Made by a program: the position numbers and the translations under genes
Part shown: positions 44,775-56,350 of the stretch, piece by piece
Position numbering within the stretch: the first letter of the stretch is position 1
Layout: each line of letters opens with the position of its first letter
Notes under the pieces: generated by a model
Databases searched by the model: none
What the model saw: the letters and a program-made list of their open reading frames with translations, nothing else
What the model was told of the DNA's origin: nothing
Assembly (NCBI GenBank): GCA_017302455.1
Contig: JAFLDO010000010.1
Span: 40,195 to 104,194, forward strand
Source: Accumulibacter sp.
GTDB lineage: Bacteria; Pseudomonadota; Gammaproteobacteria; Burkholderiales; Rhodocyclaceae
Reading direction: 5' to 3'
DNA: 64,000 nt

Positions 44775-45863
44775 ATGCAGAAAACTGTCCTTTACGAATC
44801 GCATCGCCAAAGCGGCGCACGCATGGTCGATTTTGGTGGCTGGGAAATGCCCCTGCATTATGGGTCGCAGATCGAGGAGCACCACGCGGTCCGCCGTGAC
44901 GCCGGGATGTTCGATGTTTCGCATATGTGCGCCGTCGACCTCGATGGTCCGGACGCTAGGCCTTTCTTGCGCCGTCTGCTTGCCAACAACATCGACAAGC
45001 TGCAACTCCCGGGCAAGGCCCTGTACAGCGCCATGCTCAACGAAGGCGGCGGCGTGCTCGACGATCTGATCGTCTATTATCTCGACGAGACGCATTACCG
45101 GATCGTCGTCAATGCCGGTACGGCGATCAAGGATCTGGCGTGGATGTCAGCCCGACTCGCCGACTGGCGCATGGCGGCAGCCATCACGCCGCGACGCGCG
45201 GGCGCCGATGCGCTGGCGATGATTGCCGTCCAGGGACCGCAGGCGCGTCAGAGGCTGTGGCAGGTGCTGCCGGACTGTCGTTCCGCCTGCGAGCCCCTGA
45301 AACCGTTCTTCGCCTGCATCGCCGCCGACTATTTCATCGCCCGCACCGGCTATACCGGTGAAGACGGCTACGAGATCACGCTCCCCGCCAAGCGCGCCAC
45401 CGACCTCTGGAACGCCCTGGCCCAGGCTGGCGTGCGGCCATCCGGACTGGGCGCTCGCGACACGCTACGCCTGGAGGCCGGCATGAATCTCTATGGCCAG
45501 GACATGGACGAGACCGTTTCGCCGCTCGATGCCGGCCTGGCATGGACGGTCGACCTCGTCTCGCCGCGCGACTTCGTCGGCAAGGCCGCCCTCCTGGCAA
45601 GGCCGCAGCAGCACCGGTTTTGCGGGCTGCTCTTGCTCGACCGCGGCGTGCTGCGGTCGCACCAGCAAGTGTTGACGCCGCATGGGACCGGCGAGGTCAC
45701 CAGCGGCAGCTTTTCGCCGACGATGCAAAAGTCGATCGCCCTGGCGCGGCTGCCACTTGCCGTGGCGCTCGGCGATACGATCCAGGTGGCGATCCGCGAC
45801 AAGTTGCTCGCCGCCCGGGTCGTCAAGCCCTGCTTCGTCAGGAACGGCAGCGTTCTCGTTTAA
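44775..45863 (+). CDS. gcvT: Glycine cleavage system T protein (aminomethyltransferase)
   Basis: This 362-residue enzyme moves the methylene group from lipoyl-bound aminomethyl to tetrahydrofolate, releasing ammonia. The family pattern is clear: [24 protein letters not shown] (shown in parts, with WEMP typical), [20 protein letters not shown] and [13 protein letters not shown]. The start is ATG at 44775; the longer frame would begin inside the riboswitch. It is the first gene of gcvT-gcvH-gcvP. Confidence 0.95.
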   Translation: MQKTVLYESHRQSGARMVDFGGWEMPLHYGSQIEEHHAVRRDAGMFDVSHMCAVDLDGPDARPFLRRLLANNIDKLQLPGKALYSAMLNEGGGVLDDLIVYYLDETHYRIVVNAGTAIKDLAWMSARLADWRMAAAITPRRAGADALAMIAVQGPQARQRLWQVLPDCRSACEPLKPFFACIAADYFIARTGYTGEDGYEITLPAKRATDLWNALAQAGVRPSGLGARDTLRLEAGMNLYGQDMDETVSPLDAGLAWTVDLVSPRDFVGKAALLARPQQHRFCGLLLLDRGVLRSHQQVLTPHGTGEVTSGSFSPTMQKSIALARLPLAVALGDTIQVAIRDKLLAARVVKPCFVRNGSVLV

Positions 45864-45910
45864 CATCCCTTAGCATCCCGTAACATCCCAATCCATCCCC
45901 CCCATATCCC
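45861..45910. repeat. Degenerate tandem repeat around TAACATCCC
   Basis: About five imperfect copies of a 9-10-bp unit (TAACATCCC, TAGCATCCC, TAACATCCC, then CCATCCC and CATATCCC variants) lie between gcvT and gcvH, starting at the gcvT stop codon. Confidence 0.65.
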
Positions 45911-45944
45911 GCCACCTAACCCAATCTTATTGTCAGGAGCAAAG

Positions 45945-46328
45945 ATGACTATCCCCGCCGACCTCAGGTACACCAGGAGTCACGAGTGGCTGCGCGCCGA
46001 AGCGGATGGCACGATCAGTGTCGGCATTACCGACCACGCCCAGGAACTGCTTGGCGATCTGGTTTTCATCGAACTGCCGGAGGTCGGCAGCACACTCGCG
46101 GCCGAACAGGAGGCCGCGGTGGTCGAATCGGTCAAAGCCGCTGCCGACGTCTACGCACCAATTGCGGGAACCGTCGTCGAAGTCAATGAGGCCGTCGTGG
46201 ACGCGCCGGAAGCGGTCAATCAGGACGCCTACGCGGCCTGGCTGTTCAGGATCAGACCGACCGCCGCCGCCGACCTGGAGGCGCTGCTCGACGCCAACGC
46301 CTACCAACAGATCGTAGACGCCGCCTAG
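45945..46328 (+). CDS. gcvH: Glycine cleavage system H protein
   Basis: This 127-residue lipoyl carrier shuttles the aminomethyl group between GcvP, GcvT and the L protein. The lipoylated Lys is in [13 protein letters not shown], and the N-terminus [12 protein letters not shown] is typical. ATG at 45945 has AGGAG 7 nt upstream and is preferred over the in-frame codon at 45930. The gene for the L protein is not in the operon. Confidence 0.96.
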   Translation: MTIPADLRYTRSHEWLRAEADGTISVGITDHAQELLGDLVFIELPEVGSTLAAEQEAAVVESVKAAADVYAPIAGTVVEVNEAVVDAPEAVNQDAYAAWLFRIRPTAAADLEALLDANAYQQIVDAA

Positions 46329-46356
46329 ACAGCGGTCCCTTTTGCCGGAGCACGCG

Positions 46357-49248
<2,892 letters not shown>

Positions 49249-49278
49249 GACAAAGCCATCACTCCTGGAGACACCGCC

Positions 49279-49761
49279 ATGACCGCACCGCTATACCAGT
49301 TCAGCGCCGATCGCCTCGCCGGCGGCAGCCAGTCGCTCGGCGATTACGCCGGTCAGGTCCTGCTGATCGTCAACACCGCCAGCCACTGCGGCTTTACTCC
49401 GCAGTACGAAGGCCTCGAAGCGCTCTACCAGCGCTACCGTGAGCGTGGCTTCGTCGTCCTCGGCTTCCCCTGCAACCAGTTCGGTGCGCAGGAGCCGGGC
49501 GATGCCGACGAAATCGCCAGCTTCTGTCAGATGAACTACGGCGTCAGCTTCCCAATGTTTGCCAAGGTCGAGGTCAACGGCGACGGTGCCCACCCCCTCT
49601 ACCAGTATCTGAAGAAAGCGGCGCCCGGCCTGCTCGGCAGTGAGGGAATCAAGTGGAACTTCACCAAGTTTCTGGTCAACCGTGAAGGCGAAGTTACCGA
49701 GCGCTACGCGCCGGCCAGCACACCCGAGACCATCGCCCGCCACGTCGAAGAACTGCTTTGA
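49279..49761 (+). CDS. Glutathione peroxidase family protein
   Basis: This 160-residue thiol peroxidase has the active-site Cys in NTASHCGFTPQY, the catalytic Gln in GFPCNQFGAQEPG and the Trp in KWNFTKFLV. The peroxidatic residue is Cys, not selenocysteine. The second Cys in FPCNQF fits reduction by thioredoxin, which is common in bacterial members. GGAGACACC precedes the ATG. It may be expressed with the gcv operon. Confidence 0.93.
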   Translation: MTAPLYQFSADRLAGGSQSLGDYAGQVLLIVNTASHCGFTPQYEGLEALYQRYRERGFVVLGFPCNQFGAQEPGDADEIASFCQMNYGVSFPMFAKVEVNGDGAHPLYQYLKKAAPGLLGSEGIKWNFTKFLVNREGEVTERYAPASTPETIARHVEELL

Positions 49762-49830
49762 GGGCCGGACCGCTGACCACAGTGGCGACCACGCCGGTGG
49801 CCTGCGCCGACCTCGCACGCCGGACAGCCA

Positions 49831-50418
49831 ATGCCTGAACCCGACTTCAGTGCCATGCTACGCTGGCCGAACGTCCCCGCCTGCTACGGCTGGCTGTCGC
49901 TCGATCGACGCGGCCGCTGGCGGCTGCGCGGCGACCCGGTCACCCATTGCGGCCTGAACGATTTCCTCAATCGACAGTACTCGCACGACGAACACGGCAA
50001 CTACTTTGTCCAGAACGGCCCGCAGCGAGTGTTTGTCGAACTCGACTACACGCCGTGGATCGTGCACCTCGTGGCGGCGGACGCGCTCGCGACGCACGTC
50101 GGCGAACCGGTCGGTGAGATTCGCGGCGCCGCGCTCGACGAGGAAGGGAGTCTCCTGATCGAGATTCCGAAGGGCATCGCCCTGCTCTCCGACCGCGACC
50201 TGCCTACCCTGCTCTGCCACCTCCACCTGGCGAGCGGCGAAATCGCCGACGAGCCGGCGCTGCTCGCCTTCATCACTCAGGGGGTCGGTGCGGACGCGCT
50301 CGCGCTCGACTGGCAGGGCACCCGCGTACCGGTGGTCCCGCTGCAGCGCTCGGCTGTCCCGGGACGCTATGGCTTTGTTGCCTCACCGCAGGCCGCAGTG
50401 CCCGGAAGCCCGCCGTGA
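49831..50418 (+). CDS. Uncharacterised protein co-encoded with a DUF455 protein
   Basis: This 195-residue soluble protein resembles a family of unknown betaproteobacterial proteins (possibly DUF2946, from memory). Conserved-looking stretches are WPNVPACYGWLSLDRRGRWRLRG, given here in parts as YGWLSLDRRGRW, and QNGPQRVFVELDYTPWIV. It is probably all-beta in the first half. No ribosome-binding site is evident before the ATG. Its stop overlaps the next start as GTGA. I cannot assign a function. Confidence 0.7.
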   Translation: MPEPDFSAMLRWPNVPACYGWLSLDRRGRWRLRGDPVTHCGLNDFLNRQYSHDEHGNYFVQNGPQRVFVELDYTPWIVHLVAADALATHVGEPVGEIRGAALDEEGSLLIEIPKGIALLSDRDLPTLLCHLHLASGEIADEPALLAFITQGVGADALALDWQGTRVPVVPLQRSAVPGRYGFVASPQAAVPGSPP

Positions 50419-51206
50419 ACCTGCGCCAGGCTGCCCTCGATGCCCTGCTGCTCGCGGCCCCCGATGACAAGTGCGCCGCCGTCAGGAGCATTGCGCTGGC
50501 TGACGAGCCCCAGCAGTTCATTACTCCCGACATCCGTCGACTGGCCGGCGAAGCGCTACCCGGTCGCCGCGCCAGGCCGCTGCTGGTACCGCCTGCGCAG
50601 GTGGCACAGCGGCCGGTCAACGCCCTGGAGGGACGTGCCGCCCTGATTCATTCACTCGCTCACATCGAGATCAACGCCGTCAATCTCGCGCTCGACATCG
50701 TCTGGCGCTTCGACGACCTGCCTGCCGCGTTCTACCGGGACTGGCTCGGTGTCGCCAGGGAAGAGGCAAGCCACTTCGACCTGTTGCAGGCCCACTTGGC
50801 AACAACTGGCTACGCCTACGGCGACTTTCCGGCCCACAACGGCCTCTGGGAGATGGCCGAGAAGACCAGCGCCAACCTCCTGGCGCGTCTGGCGCTGGTA
50901 CCGAGGACGCTCGAGGCGCGCGGTCTGGACGCGGCGCCGCTGATTCGTGACAAGCTGCGGTCGGTCGGCGACGTGCGCGGCGCCAGTATCCTCGAGACCA
51001 TCCTGCGTGACGAAATCGGCCATGTCGCCATTGGCAACCGCTGGTACCGGTGGCTCTGCGACCAGCGCGACCTCGACCCGCTGACGACCTACGGCCAGCT
51101 CGCGCAGTCCTACGACGCCCCGCGCCTGCGTGGCCCTTTCAATCTGGCGGCTCGCCGGGCGGCCGGTTTCGACGAGCGGGAACTGGCCGCCCTGCAGGCG
51201 CCATGA
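50415..51206 (+). CDS. DUF455 ferritin-like domain protein
   Basis: This 263-residue protein has a four-helix ferritin-like fold with di-iron type ligands: Glu and His in HSLAHIEINAVNLALD, REEASHFDLLQ and ILRDEIGHVAIG. Family function is not established; related proteins resemble MiaE hydroxylase. The start is GTG overlapping the previous gene, so the two are translated together and may act together. Confidence 0.85.
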   Translation: MNLRQAALDALLLAAPDDKCAAVRSIALADEPQQFITPDIRRLAGEALPGRRARPLLVPPAQVAQRPVNALEGRAALIHSLAHIEINAVNLALDIVWRFDDLPAAFYRDWLGVAREEASHFDLLQAHLATTGYAYGDFPAHNGLWEMAEKTSANLLARLALVPRTLEARGLDAAPLIRDKLRSVGDVRGASILETILRDEIGHVAIGNRWYRWLCDQRDLDPLTTYGQLAQSYDAPRLRGPFNLAARRAAGFDERELAALQAP

Positions 51207-51287
51207 GCGGCGACGGCGGCCCACAGCGAGGTCGCCGGGCGACCGTGATCGTCGCCGGCGGGATGGACTATTCGCTCGCCTTCGCCA

Positions 51288-51293
51288 ATAATT
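51288..51293 (+). promoter_or_regulatory. -10-like element (AATAAT) for the small gene at 51360
   Basis: AATAAT is followed by TGCGCCCCT, matching the -10 plus C-rich pattern found before other genes here. It lies 66 bp before the ATG. Confidence 0.35.
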
Positions 51294-51359
51294 GCGCCCC
51301 TTGAACCAACCATGTGTTCGGCTTTCCCGGGTCGGGCCGTTTCTTTGCCGAGGTGAGTG

Positions 51360-51632
51360 ATGCGCTATCAGGTTTTCGTGGAGGAGGAGGAAGGCGCCGA
51401 TGGAGCGGGCGACCTGGCCAGCTTCGACGATCTCAACGACGTCTGGGAATTCATACGCAGCCGCCTGCCCACCGGTATCTTCAGCGATCGGCGTCTGGTC
51501 TGGGTCAAGGACAGGGAGGCCGAAGGCGACGTTTCCTTCTCGCTGACCGCCGAACTCTGGGCCGAGCACTGCGAGACCCCGCTCGCCTTTGCCCGCTGCT
51601 TCAAGATGTTTTTCGACTTCAAGGGCAAGTAG
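51360..51632 (+). CDS. Small acidic protein of unknown function
   Basis: This 90-residue protein has an acidic N-terminal third (VFVEEEEGADGAGDL) and a hydrophobic C-terminal helix (FARCFKMFFDFKGK). No family recognised. ATG at 51360 is preferred to GTG at 51357 because GAGGTG sits closer to normal spacing. It is monocistronic, between the DUF455 gene and a transporter. Confidence 0.6.
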   Translation: MRYQVFVEEEEGADGAGDLASFDDLNDVWEFIRSRLPTGIFSDRRLVWVKDREAEGDVSFSLTAELWAEHCETPLAFARCFKMFFDFKGK

Positions 51633-51671
51633 CCCTCCGCGACGCCCGGTGAGGAGCCGCGAAAGTTCCAT

Positions 51672-52892
51672 GTGGCCGTTCCTGCGGCGCCCCCCGGACT
51701 GACTGCGCCACCCCGCTCGCGCGGTCTGGCGGTACTGCTGACGACACTGGTCGCCCTCGGGCCGCTATCGACCGACCTCTACCTGCCGGCTCTGCCCACC
51801 CTGGCGAGAGTCTTCGCCAGCGATGCGGCTCGCGTTCAACTGACGCTGTCGGTGTTTCTCGCCGGCTTTGCCTGCGGCCAGATCGTCTACGGACCGCTGT
51901 CCGATCGCTTCGGCCGCCGGCCGGCGATGCTTTCCGGGCTGGCGATCTATTGCGCGGCCTCACTCGGCTGCGTCTTTGCCGACAGCATCGAAGTGCTGAT
52001 TCTCGCCCGCTTCGTGCAGGCCCTCGGTGCCTGCGCCGGCCCGGTACTGGGCCGGGCCATCGTGCGCGATGTCTGGGGCGCCACCGATTCGGCGCGCATC
52101 ATCGCCTACATGGGTGGCGCCATGGCGATTGCACCACTCCTCGGACCGACGCTGGGCGGTTTCCTGACGGTGCTCTTCGGCTGGCAGTCCAATTTTGTCG
52201 TCCTGCTACTGATTGGGGCGACCCAGTTGATCGCGGTGGCACGCCTGCTGCGCGAAAGCAACGTCCATCGTGACGCCGGTGCGACCCACCCGCGCCAGAT
52301 GGCCAGCACTTTCCTGCGCCTGCTTGCCGACCGCCACTACCTCGGCAACGTGCTTACCTTCTCGTTCTCCTACAGCGCGCTGTTCGCCTTCATCTCCGGC
52401 TCGTCCTTCGTTCTTGCCGAGCGCCATGGCCTGACGCCACAGGTATACGGGATGTGCTTTGGTGTGGTCGTCGCCGGTTACCTCTTCGGCTCGCTGGCTT
52501 CCGGTCGGCTGGTCAGGCGCCTCGGGAGTGTGCGGCTGCTGGCGGGTGGGGCCTGGCTCGGCGCGATCGCCGGAGCCGGCATGTGGTGCCTGGTAGTCGC
52601 GGGGGTTCACAGCATCGCCGCGCTTCTCGGGCCGATGTTCTTGTGTACCGTGGCCACCGGACTGGTCATGCCGAACGCCATTGCCGGAGCTCTCGCGGCG
52701 TATCCAACGCTGGCCGGTTCGGCGTCGGCGCTGATGGGCTTCGTGCAAATGACGCTCGCCGCGCTCGTCGGCATCGCCGTTGGGCACGGACTGGCCGGCG
52801 GGGCCGGCGCACTGGCGAGCGCCGTGGCGATCTGCACGGCGCTCGCCCCCTTGTCATACCTGGCGCTCATCCGGGTCCGCCGCGGCCCGTGA
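51672..52892 (+). CDS. Bcr/CflA-family MFS drug exporter
   Basis: This 406-residue transporter has 12 membrane segments. The family signature PLSTDLYLPALPTLA occurs in the first, followed by GPLSDRFGRRPAML in the loop between segments 2 and 3. Relatives export bicyclomycin, chloramphenicol or other small molecules; the substrate here is unknown. The GTG start has no close ribosome-binding site, so it could be a few codons further in, before the first helix. Confidence 0.88.
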   Translation: MAVPAAPPGLTAPPRSRGLAVLLTTLVALGPLSTDLYLPALPTLARVFASDAARVQLTLSVFLAGFACGQIVYGPLSDRFGRRPAMLSGLAIYCAASLGCVFADSIEVLILARFVQALGACAGPVLGRAIVRDVWGATDSARIIAYMGGAMAIAPLLGPTLGGFLTVLFGWQSNFVVLLLIGATQLIAVARLLRESNVHRDAGATHPRQMASTFLRLLADRHYLGNVLTFSFSYSALFAFISGSSFVLAERHGLTPQVYGMCFGVVVAGYLFGSLASGRLVRRLGSVRLLAGGAWLGAIAGAGMWCLVVAGVHSIAALLGPMFLCTVATGLVMPNAIAGALAAYPTLAGSASALMGFVQMTLAALVGIAVGHGLAGGAGALASAVAICTALAPLSYLALIRVRRGP

Positions 52893-52985
52893 CGGCTAGC
52901 TCGGAGGCGGGCGCGGGGACCATCCGCCGCTGCCCGATTGCGCGCGTGGCGCCAGCACTGGATTCGGATAAGATGAGCACCGCCC

Positions 52986-54065
52986 ATGCCGGGTCAGAGG
53001 AGCATTCCTCCGCGCCGACCCGGCAAACCTGCTGAAATCACTCATCGAAATCGGGGTACCGCCTTGCTAGCCAGAGAAACCACGCCCAGCGCGATCGTCA
53101 GGTATCTTGATCAGTACGTCATCGGCCAGGAAGACGCCAAGAAGGTTCTCGCCGTTGCCGTCTACTCGCATTACCGAAAGATCGCCACCTTTCACGGTGA
53201 CCGGGAGAGCATTGCCAAGAGCAACATCCTGCTCGTCGGCCCTTCGGGAACCGGCAAGACCCTCCTCTGCGACACCTTGTCACGGATGCTCAAGGTCCCC
53301 TTCGTAACCGCCGATGCGACTTCGCTGGCACAGACCAAGTACGTCAACGAAGAAATCGAGGCCGTATTGCTGCGGCTGCTCGACAAGGCCGACGGCAACA
53401 TCGAGGACGCTCAGCACGGAATCATCTTCATCGACGAGATCGACAAACTGAAGACAAGCAATGCGCAGGCGAGGGCGATTTCGGGCGAAAGCGTACAACA
53501 TGCGCTCCTGAAGATAATGGAAGGCTCACCCGTCAAGCTGAAGGACAACTGCTACATCGATACCGGCAATATCCTCTTCATCTGTGGTGGGGCATTCGTC
53601 GGGCTCGAGAACATCATGTCCAAGACGCACGGCTTCGGGTTCATCGCCACCTCGGGCGACGACAACCAGAACATCCTCGACCGACTCAACAAGCGTGTCA
53701 AACCCACCGATCTCTTCGAATTCGGACTGATTCCCGAATTCACCGGCCGCCTGCCGATAATCGCCAATCTGCACCCCCTGACCAAAGCCATGCTGGTCAG
53801 CATCATGAGCGTGCCGAGAAACTCGATCTATCGGCAATACGTCGAGATCTTCCGCGGCGAAGGCGTGGAACTGAGGATCGGCCCGCGGGTCTTCGAGCAG
53901 ATAGCGGAGATAGCCATCGAATACAAGACGGGCGCGCGCAGCCTGCGTGGCATCTTCGAAGAACTGATCACGCCGATTCTCTACATCGTGCCGGACAACC
54001 ACGACATCGCCCGGGTCGAGATTACCTCACTGTTCGAAGATGCCCGCCTTGTCAGACGAGCCTGA
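52986..54065 (+). CDS. Divergent ClpX-like AAA+ ATPase without zinc-binding domain
   Basis: This 359-residue ATPase follows ClpX from YLDQYVIGQ onward: Walker A GPSGTGKT, Walker B IIFIDEIDK, ICGGAFVGL, LIPEFTGRLP and KTGARSLRG. Four ClpX hallmarks differ. The N-terminal C4 zinc domain is missing; the pore loop GYVG reads KYVN (residues 118-121); the RKH loop is deleted (EGSPVKLKDN joins directly); and the ClpP-docking IGF reads FGF (HGFGFIA). It is thus a paralogue and not the housekeeping ClpX. ATG at 52986 is uncertain; TTG at 53064 is possible. It overlaps the next gene by 26 bp. Confidence 0.85.
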   Translation: MPGQRSIPPRRPGKPAEITHRNRGTALLARETTPSAIVRYLDQYVIGQEDAKKVLAVAVYSHYRKIATFHGDRESIAKSNILLVGPSGTGKTLLCDTLSRMLKVPFVTADATSLAQTKYVNEEIEAVLLRLLDKADGNIEDAQHGIIFIDEIDKLKTSNAQARAISGESVQHALLKIMEGSPVKLKDNCYIDTGNILFICGGAFVGLENIMSKTHGFGFIATSGDDNQNILDRLNKRVKPTDLFEFGLIPEFTGRLPIIANLHPLTKAMLVSIMSVPRNSIYRQYVEIFRGEGVELRIGPRVFEQIAEIAIEYKTGARSLRGIFEELITPILYIVPDNHDIARVEITSLFEDARLVRRA

Positions 54066-54933
54066 ACGCCGATCCACAGCGGCCCTCGCCGCGTCCGGAA
54101 TCGCTGGCGCCACCGCAGCCGGCGGCACGGGTCTTGCACGCGCCCGAGCGGCGCTGCGGGTCGTCGCCGTCAGTTGTCTGCTCATCCTCGCCGGAGTCGC
54201 CATGTTCCAGGATCACCTTCTCTACTACCCCGAGCCCGCCAGCGTTGCCGAAATGGAATCGGGTGGACTCTCGGCCTGGCCGTCAGCTCAGGACTTCCGC
54301 GCCCTGCTCGCCGAACCGGAAGGACAGGCACGCGCCACGGCCGTAGTGTTCCACGGCAACGCCGGGCACGCGGGGCACCGTCAGTTCTATGCGCACGTAC
54401 TCAACCGACTCGGTTTGCGCGTGATCCTCGCCGAATACCCCGCTTACGGGCCGCGCCCCGGCGAACTCGGCGAGAAGAGCCTCGTCGCCGATGCCGAGCG
54501 GACGATCGCCCTCGTTCGCGATCGCTACGCCGGGCCACTGCTGGTCATTGGCGAATCGCTCGGCGCCGGCGTCGCGGCGGCCGCCAGCAAGCGGCGCCAC
54601 GAAGCCGTCAGCGGACTGCTGCTGATCACCCCATGGGACCGCCTCGAACACGTCGCCGGCCACCACTACCCGCTGCTGCCCGTCAGCTGGCTATTGCGCG
54701 ATCGCTACGACAGCATCGTTCACCTGGTATCGTTCGGCCGACCGATACTCGTGGTCATTGCCGCTGCCGACCGGATCATCCCGCCGCACTTCGGCCGGGC
54801 CTTGTATGATGGGCTGGCAGAACCGAGGCGCCTGTCGGTGATCGAAGGTGCCGGACACAACGACTGGTTCGACCGCCTCGACGACGCCTGGTGGGAGGCG
54901 GCGATAGCGTTCCTGCTGGCGCCCGCCTCCTGA
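54040..54933 (+). CDS. Membrane-anchored alpha/beta hydrolase (serine type)
   Basis: This 297-residue protein has one membrane segment (about residues 38-55) followed by an alpha/beta hydrolase fold like the BEM46/S33 group. The oxyanion region is VVFHGNAGH, the nucleophile Ser is in VIGESLGAG, an acid is in AAADRIIPP and the His is in GAGHNDW. It lies in the periplasm or faces outward if the anchor is used. The start overlaps the ClpX-like gene by 26 bp, so coupling is likely. Substrate unknown. Confidence 0.85.
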   Translation: MPALSDEPERRSTAALAASGIAGATAAGGTGLARARAALRVVAVSCLLILAGVAMFQDHLLYYPEPASVAEMESGGLSAWPSAQDFRALLAEPEGQARATAVVFHGNAGHAGHRQFYAHVLNRLGLRVILAEYPAYGPRPGELGEKSLVADAERTIALVRDRYAGPLLVIGESLGAGVAAAASKRRHEAVSGLLLITPWDRLEHVAGHHYPLLPVSWLLRDRYDSIVHLVSFGRPILVVIAAADRIIPPHFGRALYDGLAEPRRLSVIEGAGHNDWFDRLDDAWWEAAIAFLLAPAS

Positions 54934-55066
54934 TTCGGGCCAGACAAACGACCGACCGGGCGACGGCTTGACGCGAGCCAGATGCGGAGATTCAGCAGAC
55001 GGACTCAACCTTTTCCGACAAGCAGCCGTTAACCAGTACAGGAGCCTCGCTCTGTGGAGAAACATC

Positions 55067-55324
55067 ATGATGCATACCTGCACTGACCGCACCGACCTCG
55101 ATGAACTGATCGGCAAGCAACGCTGGGACGGGCAACACCTGCTTTTTTATTACGGCCCGCTTGCGCGGGCCATGAAGGGCGGCGAGGAGTTGATTCTCGA
55201 ACACAGCGAGGAGCTCTCTCCCTTCATGCTCGCCAAGGTCGGGTTCATCCTGCACGACCTCTTCATCGACGACACTTCCGAGCTGATCCAGCCGAACGAC
55301 GGCTTCCGGCTGACGCTCAGGTAG
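55067..55324 (+). CDS. Small protein of unknown function
   Basis: This 85-residue protein has a charged, mixed composition (FYYGPLARAMKGGEELILEH, LFIDDTSELIQPNDGF). No family recognised and no signal peptide. GGAGA lies 7 nt before the first of two ATG codons. It is followed directly by an 8-bp tandem repeat. Confidence 0.6.
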   Translation: MMHTCTDRTDLDELIGKQRWDGQHLLFYYGPLARAMKGGEELILEHSEELSPFMLAKVGFILHDLFIDDTSELIQPNDGFRLTLR

Positions 55325-55372
55325 TCAAACGCTCAAACGCTCAAACGCTCGAACGCTCGAACGCTCAAGCGC
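55325..55372. repeat. 8-bp tandem repeat, unit TCAAACGC (6 copies)
   Basis: Three perfect TCAAACGC copies, two TCGAACGC and one TCAAGCGC stand head to tail, starting one base after the stop codon at 55324. It is the longest of the short repeats in this window. Confidence 0.9.
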
Positions 55373-55552
55373 CGCAGCCGCCGTCCGCTTGCCTTCTTCC
55401 CCCGCACGCCTCGACTGCCCGACACGCCCCGGCGCCCGTTGGCACGGCGACCGTGCCGCTGCCGTGGCAGCGGCCAACAGTTCCGCGCTCCGTGATCCGT
55501 CGCGTCCAGCGCAGCCGGGCGCAGAAGCAAGGCGTGTGTGGCAGGCTTCGCT

Positions 55553-56350
55553 TCACGACACCAGCGCCGCCAGCTTCGCGTCCAGTTCGCCGAGACGCTT
55601 GCGGCCGTCGCGACTGAGCGACATCGCCTCGCGCCAGTCGATGAACAGGTGACGCAGCTCCTCGATGCTCGAGCAGTCCTCGACGTGCGCGATCAGGCTC
55701 GATGCCGCGATGCCGACGAACGCGCTCAGAGTGTTGACCATGAAATTCCGCGCCATCTCCAGGCGCTCGTCATCGTTCATCGGCGCAGGCAGCGGTGCCC
55801 CGGTTGGTACAGGCCTGGGCGAAGCCAGCGCGCTGACGAAGTTCTGGTCGATCACCGCCAGCCTGTTCTCGAAGCCCGCCAGTTGCTTGAGGCCTTCCGG
55901 CGAGCGGGCCATGGCTTCTCGCCAAGGCACGGCGAGCACATGCAGATCGGGCAACCGCGCCGCTGCTTCGATGCGGCTGACGAGCGGCGAGGCGCCAGTG
56001 CCGACGAAGCTGGCAAGCGTGCTGGCCATGAAATCCCGTGCCATGCTGAGGCGCTGCAGATCAATGGCTGAAAGCAGCGCTCCACTGCCGGCGCCGGGCA
56101 GGGAGCTACCCGCTGTCCGTAGCGGCGGCGATTCCGGCTTGTGCAACGGTACGATAAAGCCGTCGTCGATCAGCTGTCGGCAGGCCCCCGGCAGGGTGTC
56201 GCCGGGGAACATCGCCACAAGGGCCGCATAGTCGCGCTTGCCGTCGATCATGATGAGCACCTGACGCGTGCGCACCGGCAAGCGGTACGTACGTTTCTCG
56301 ATCTCCTCGATGCCCTTCGGCGTCTTGACGCAAATCGGTATCACGGCCAT
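55553..56350 (-). CDS. Unknown protein with N-terminal winged-helix-like part and two tandem repeats
   Basis: This 265-residue soluble protein has an N-terminal part (KTPKGIEEIEKRTYRLPVR, then VLIMIDGKRDY) that looks like a small winged-helix domain. Two copies of a helical domain of about 70 residues follow: RLSMARDFMASTLASFVG to PWREAMARSPEGLKQL, and RLEMARNFMVNTLSAFVG to DWREAMSLSRDGRKRL. The repeats are about 45 percent identical by eye, with a Pro/Ala linker between them. The start at MAVIPIC has GGAGG only 3 nt away; the longer frame from 56449 is less likely. Function unknown. Confidence 0.7.
   Translation of the reverse strand: MAVIPICVKTPKGIEEIEKRTYRLPVRTRQVLIMIDGKRDYAALVAMFPGDTLPGACRQLIDDGFIVPLHKPESPPLRTAGSSLPGAGSGALLSAIDLQRLSMARDFMASTLASFVGTGASPLVSRIEAAARLPDLHVLAVPWREAMARSPEGLKQLAGFENRLAVIDQNFVSALASPRPVPTGAPLPAPMNDDERLEMARNFMVNTLSAFVGIAASSLIAHVEDCSSIEELRHLFIDWREAMSLSRDGRKRLGELDAKLAALVS

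Noticed and set aside
44310..45095. Open frame antisense to the riboswitch and gcvT
   Set aside because: Covers an RNA structure and the start of a real gene; no protein-like features.
55325..55372. Repeat array as a CRISPR
   Set aside because: Units are 8 bp and head to tail without spacers, and no cas gene is present.
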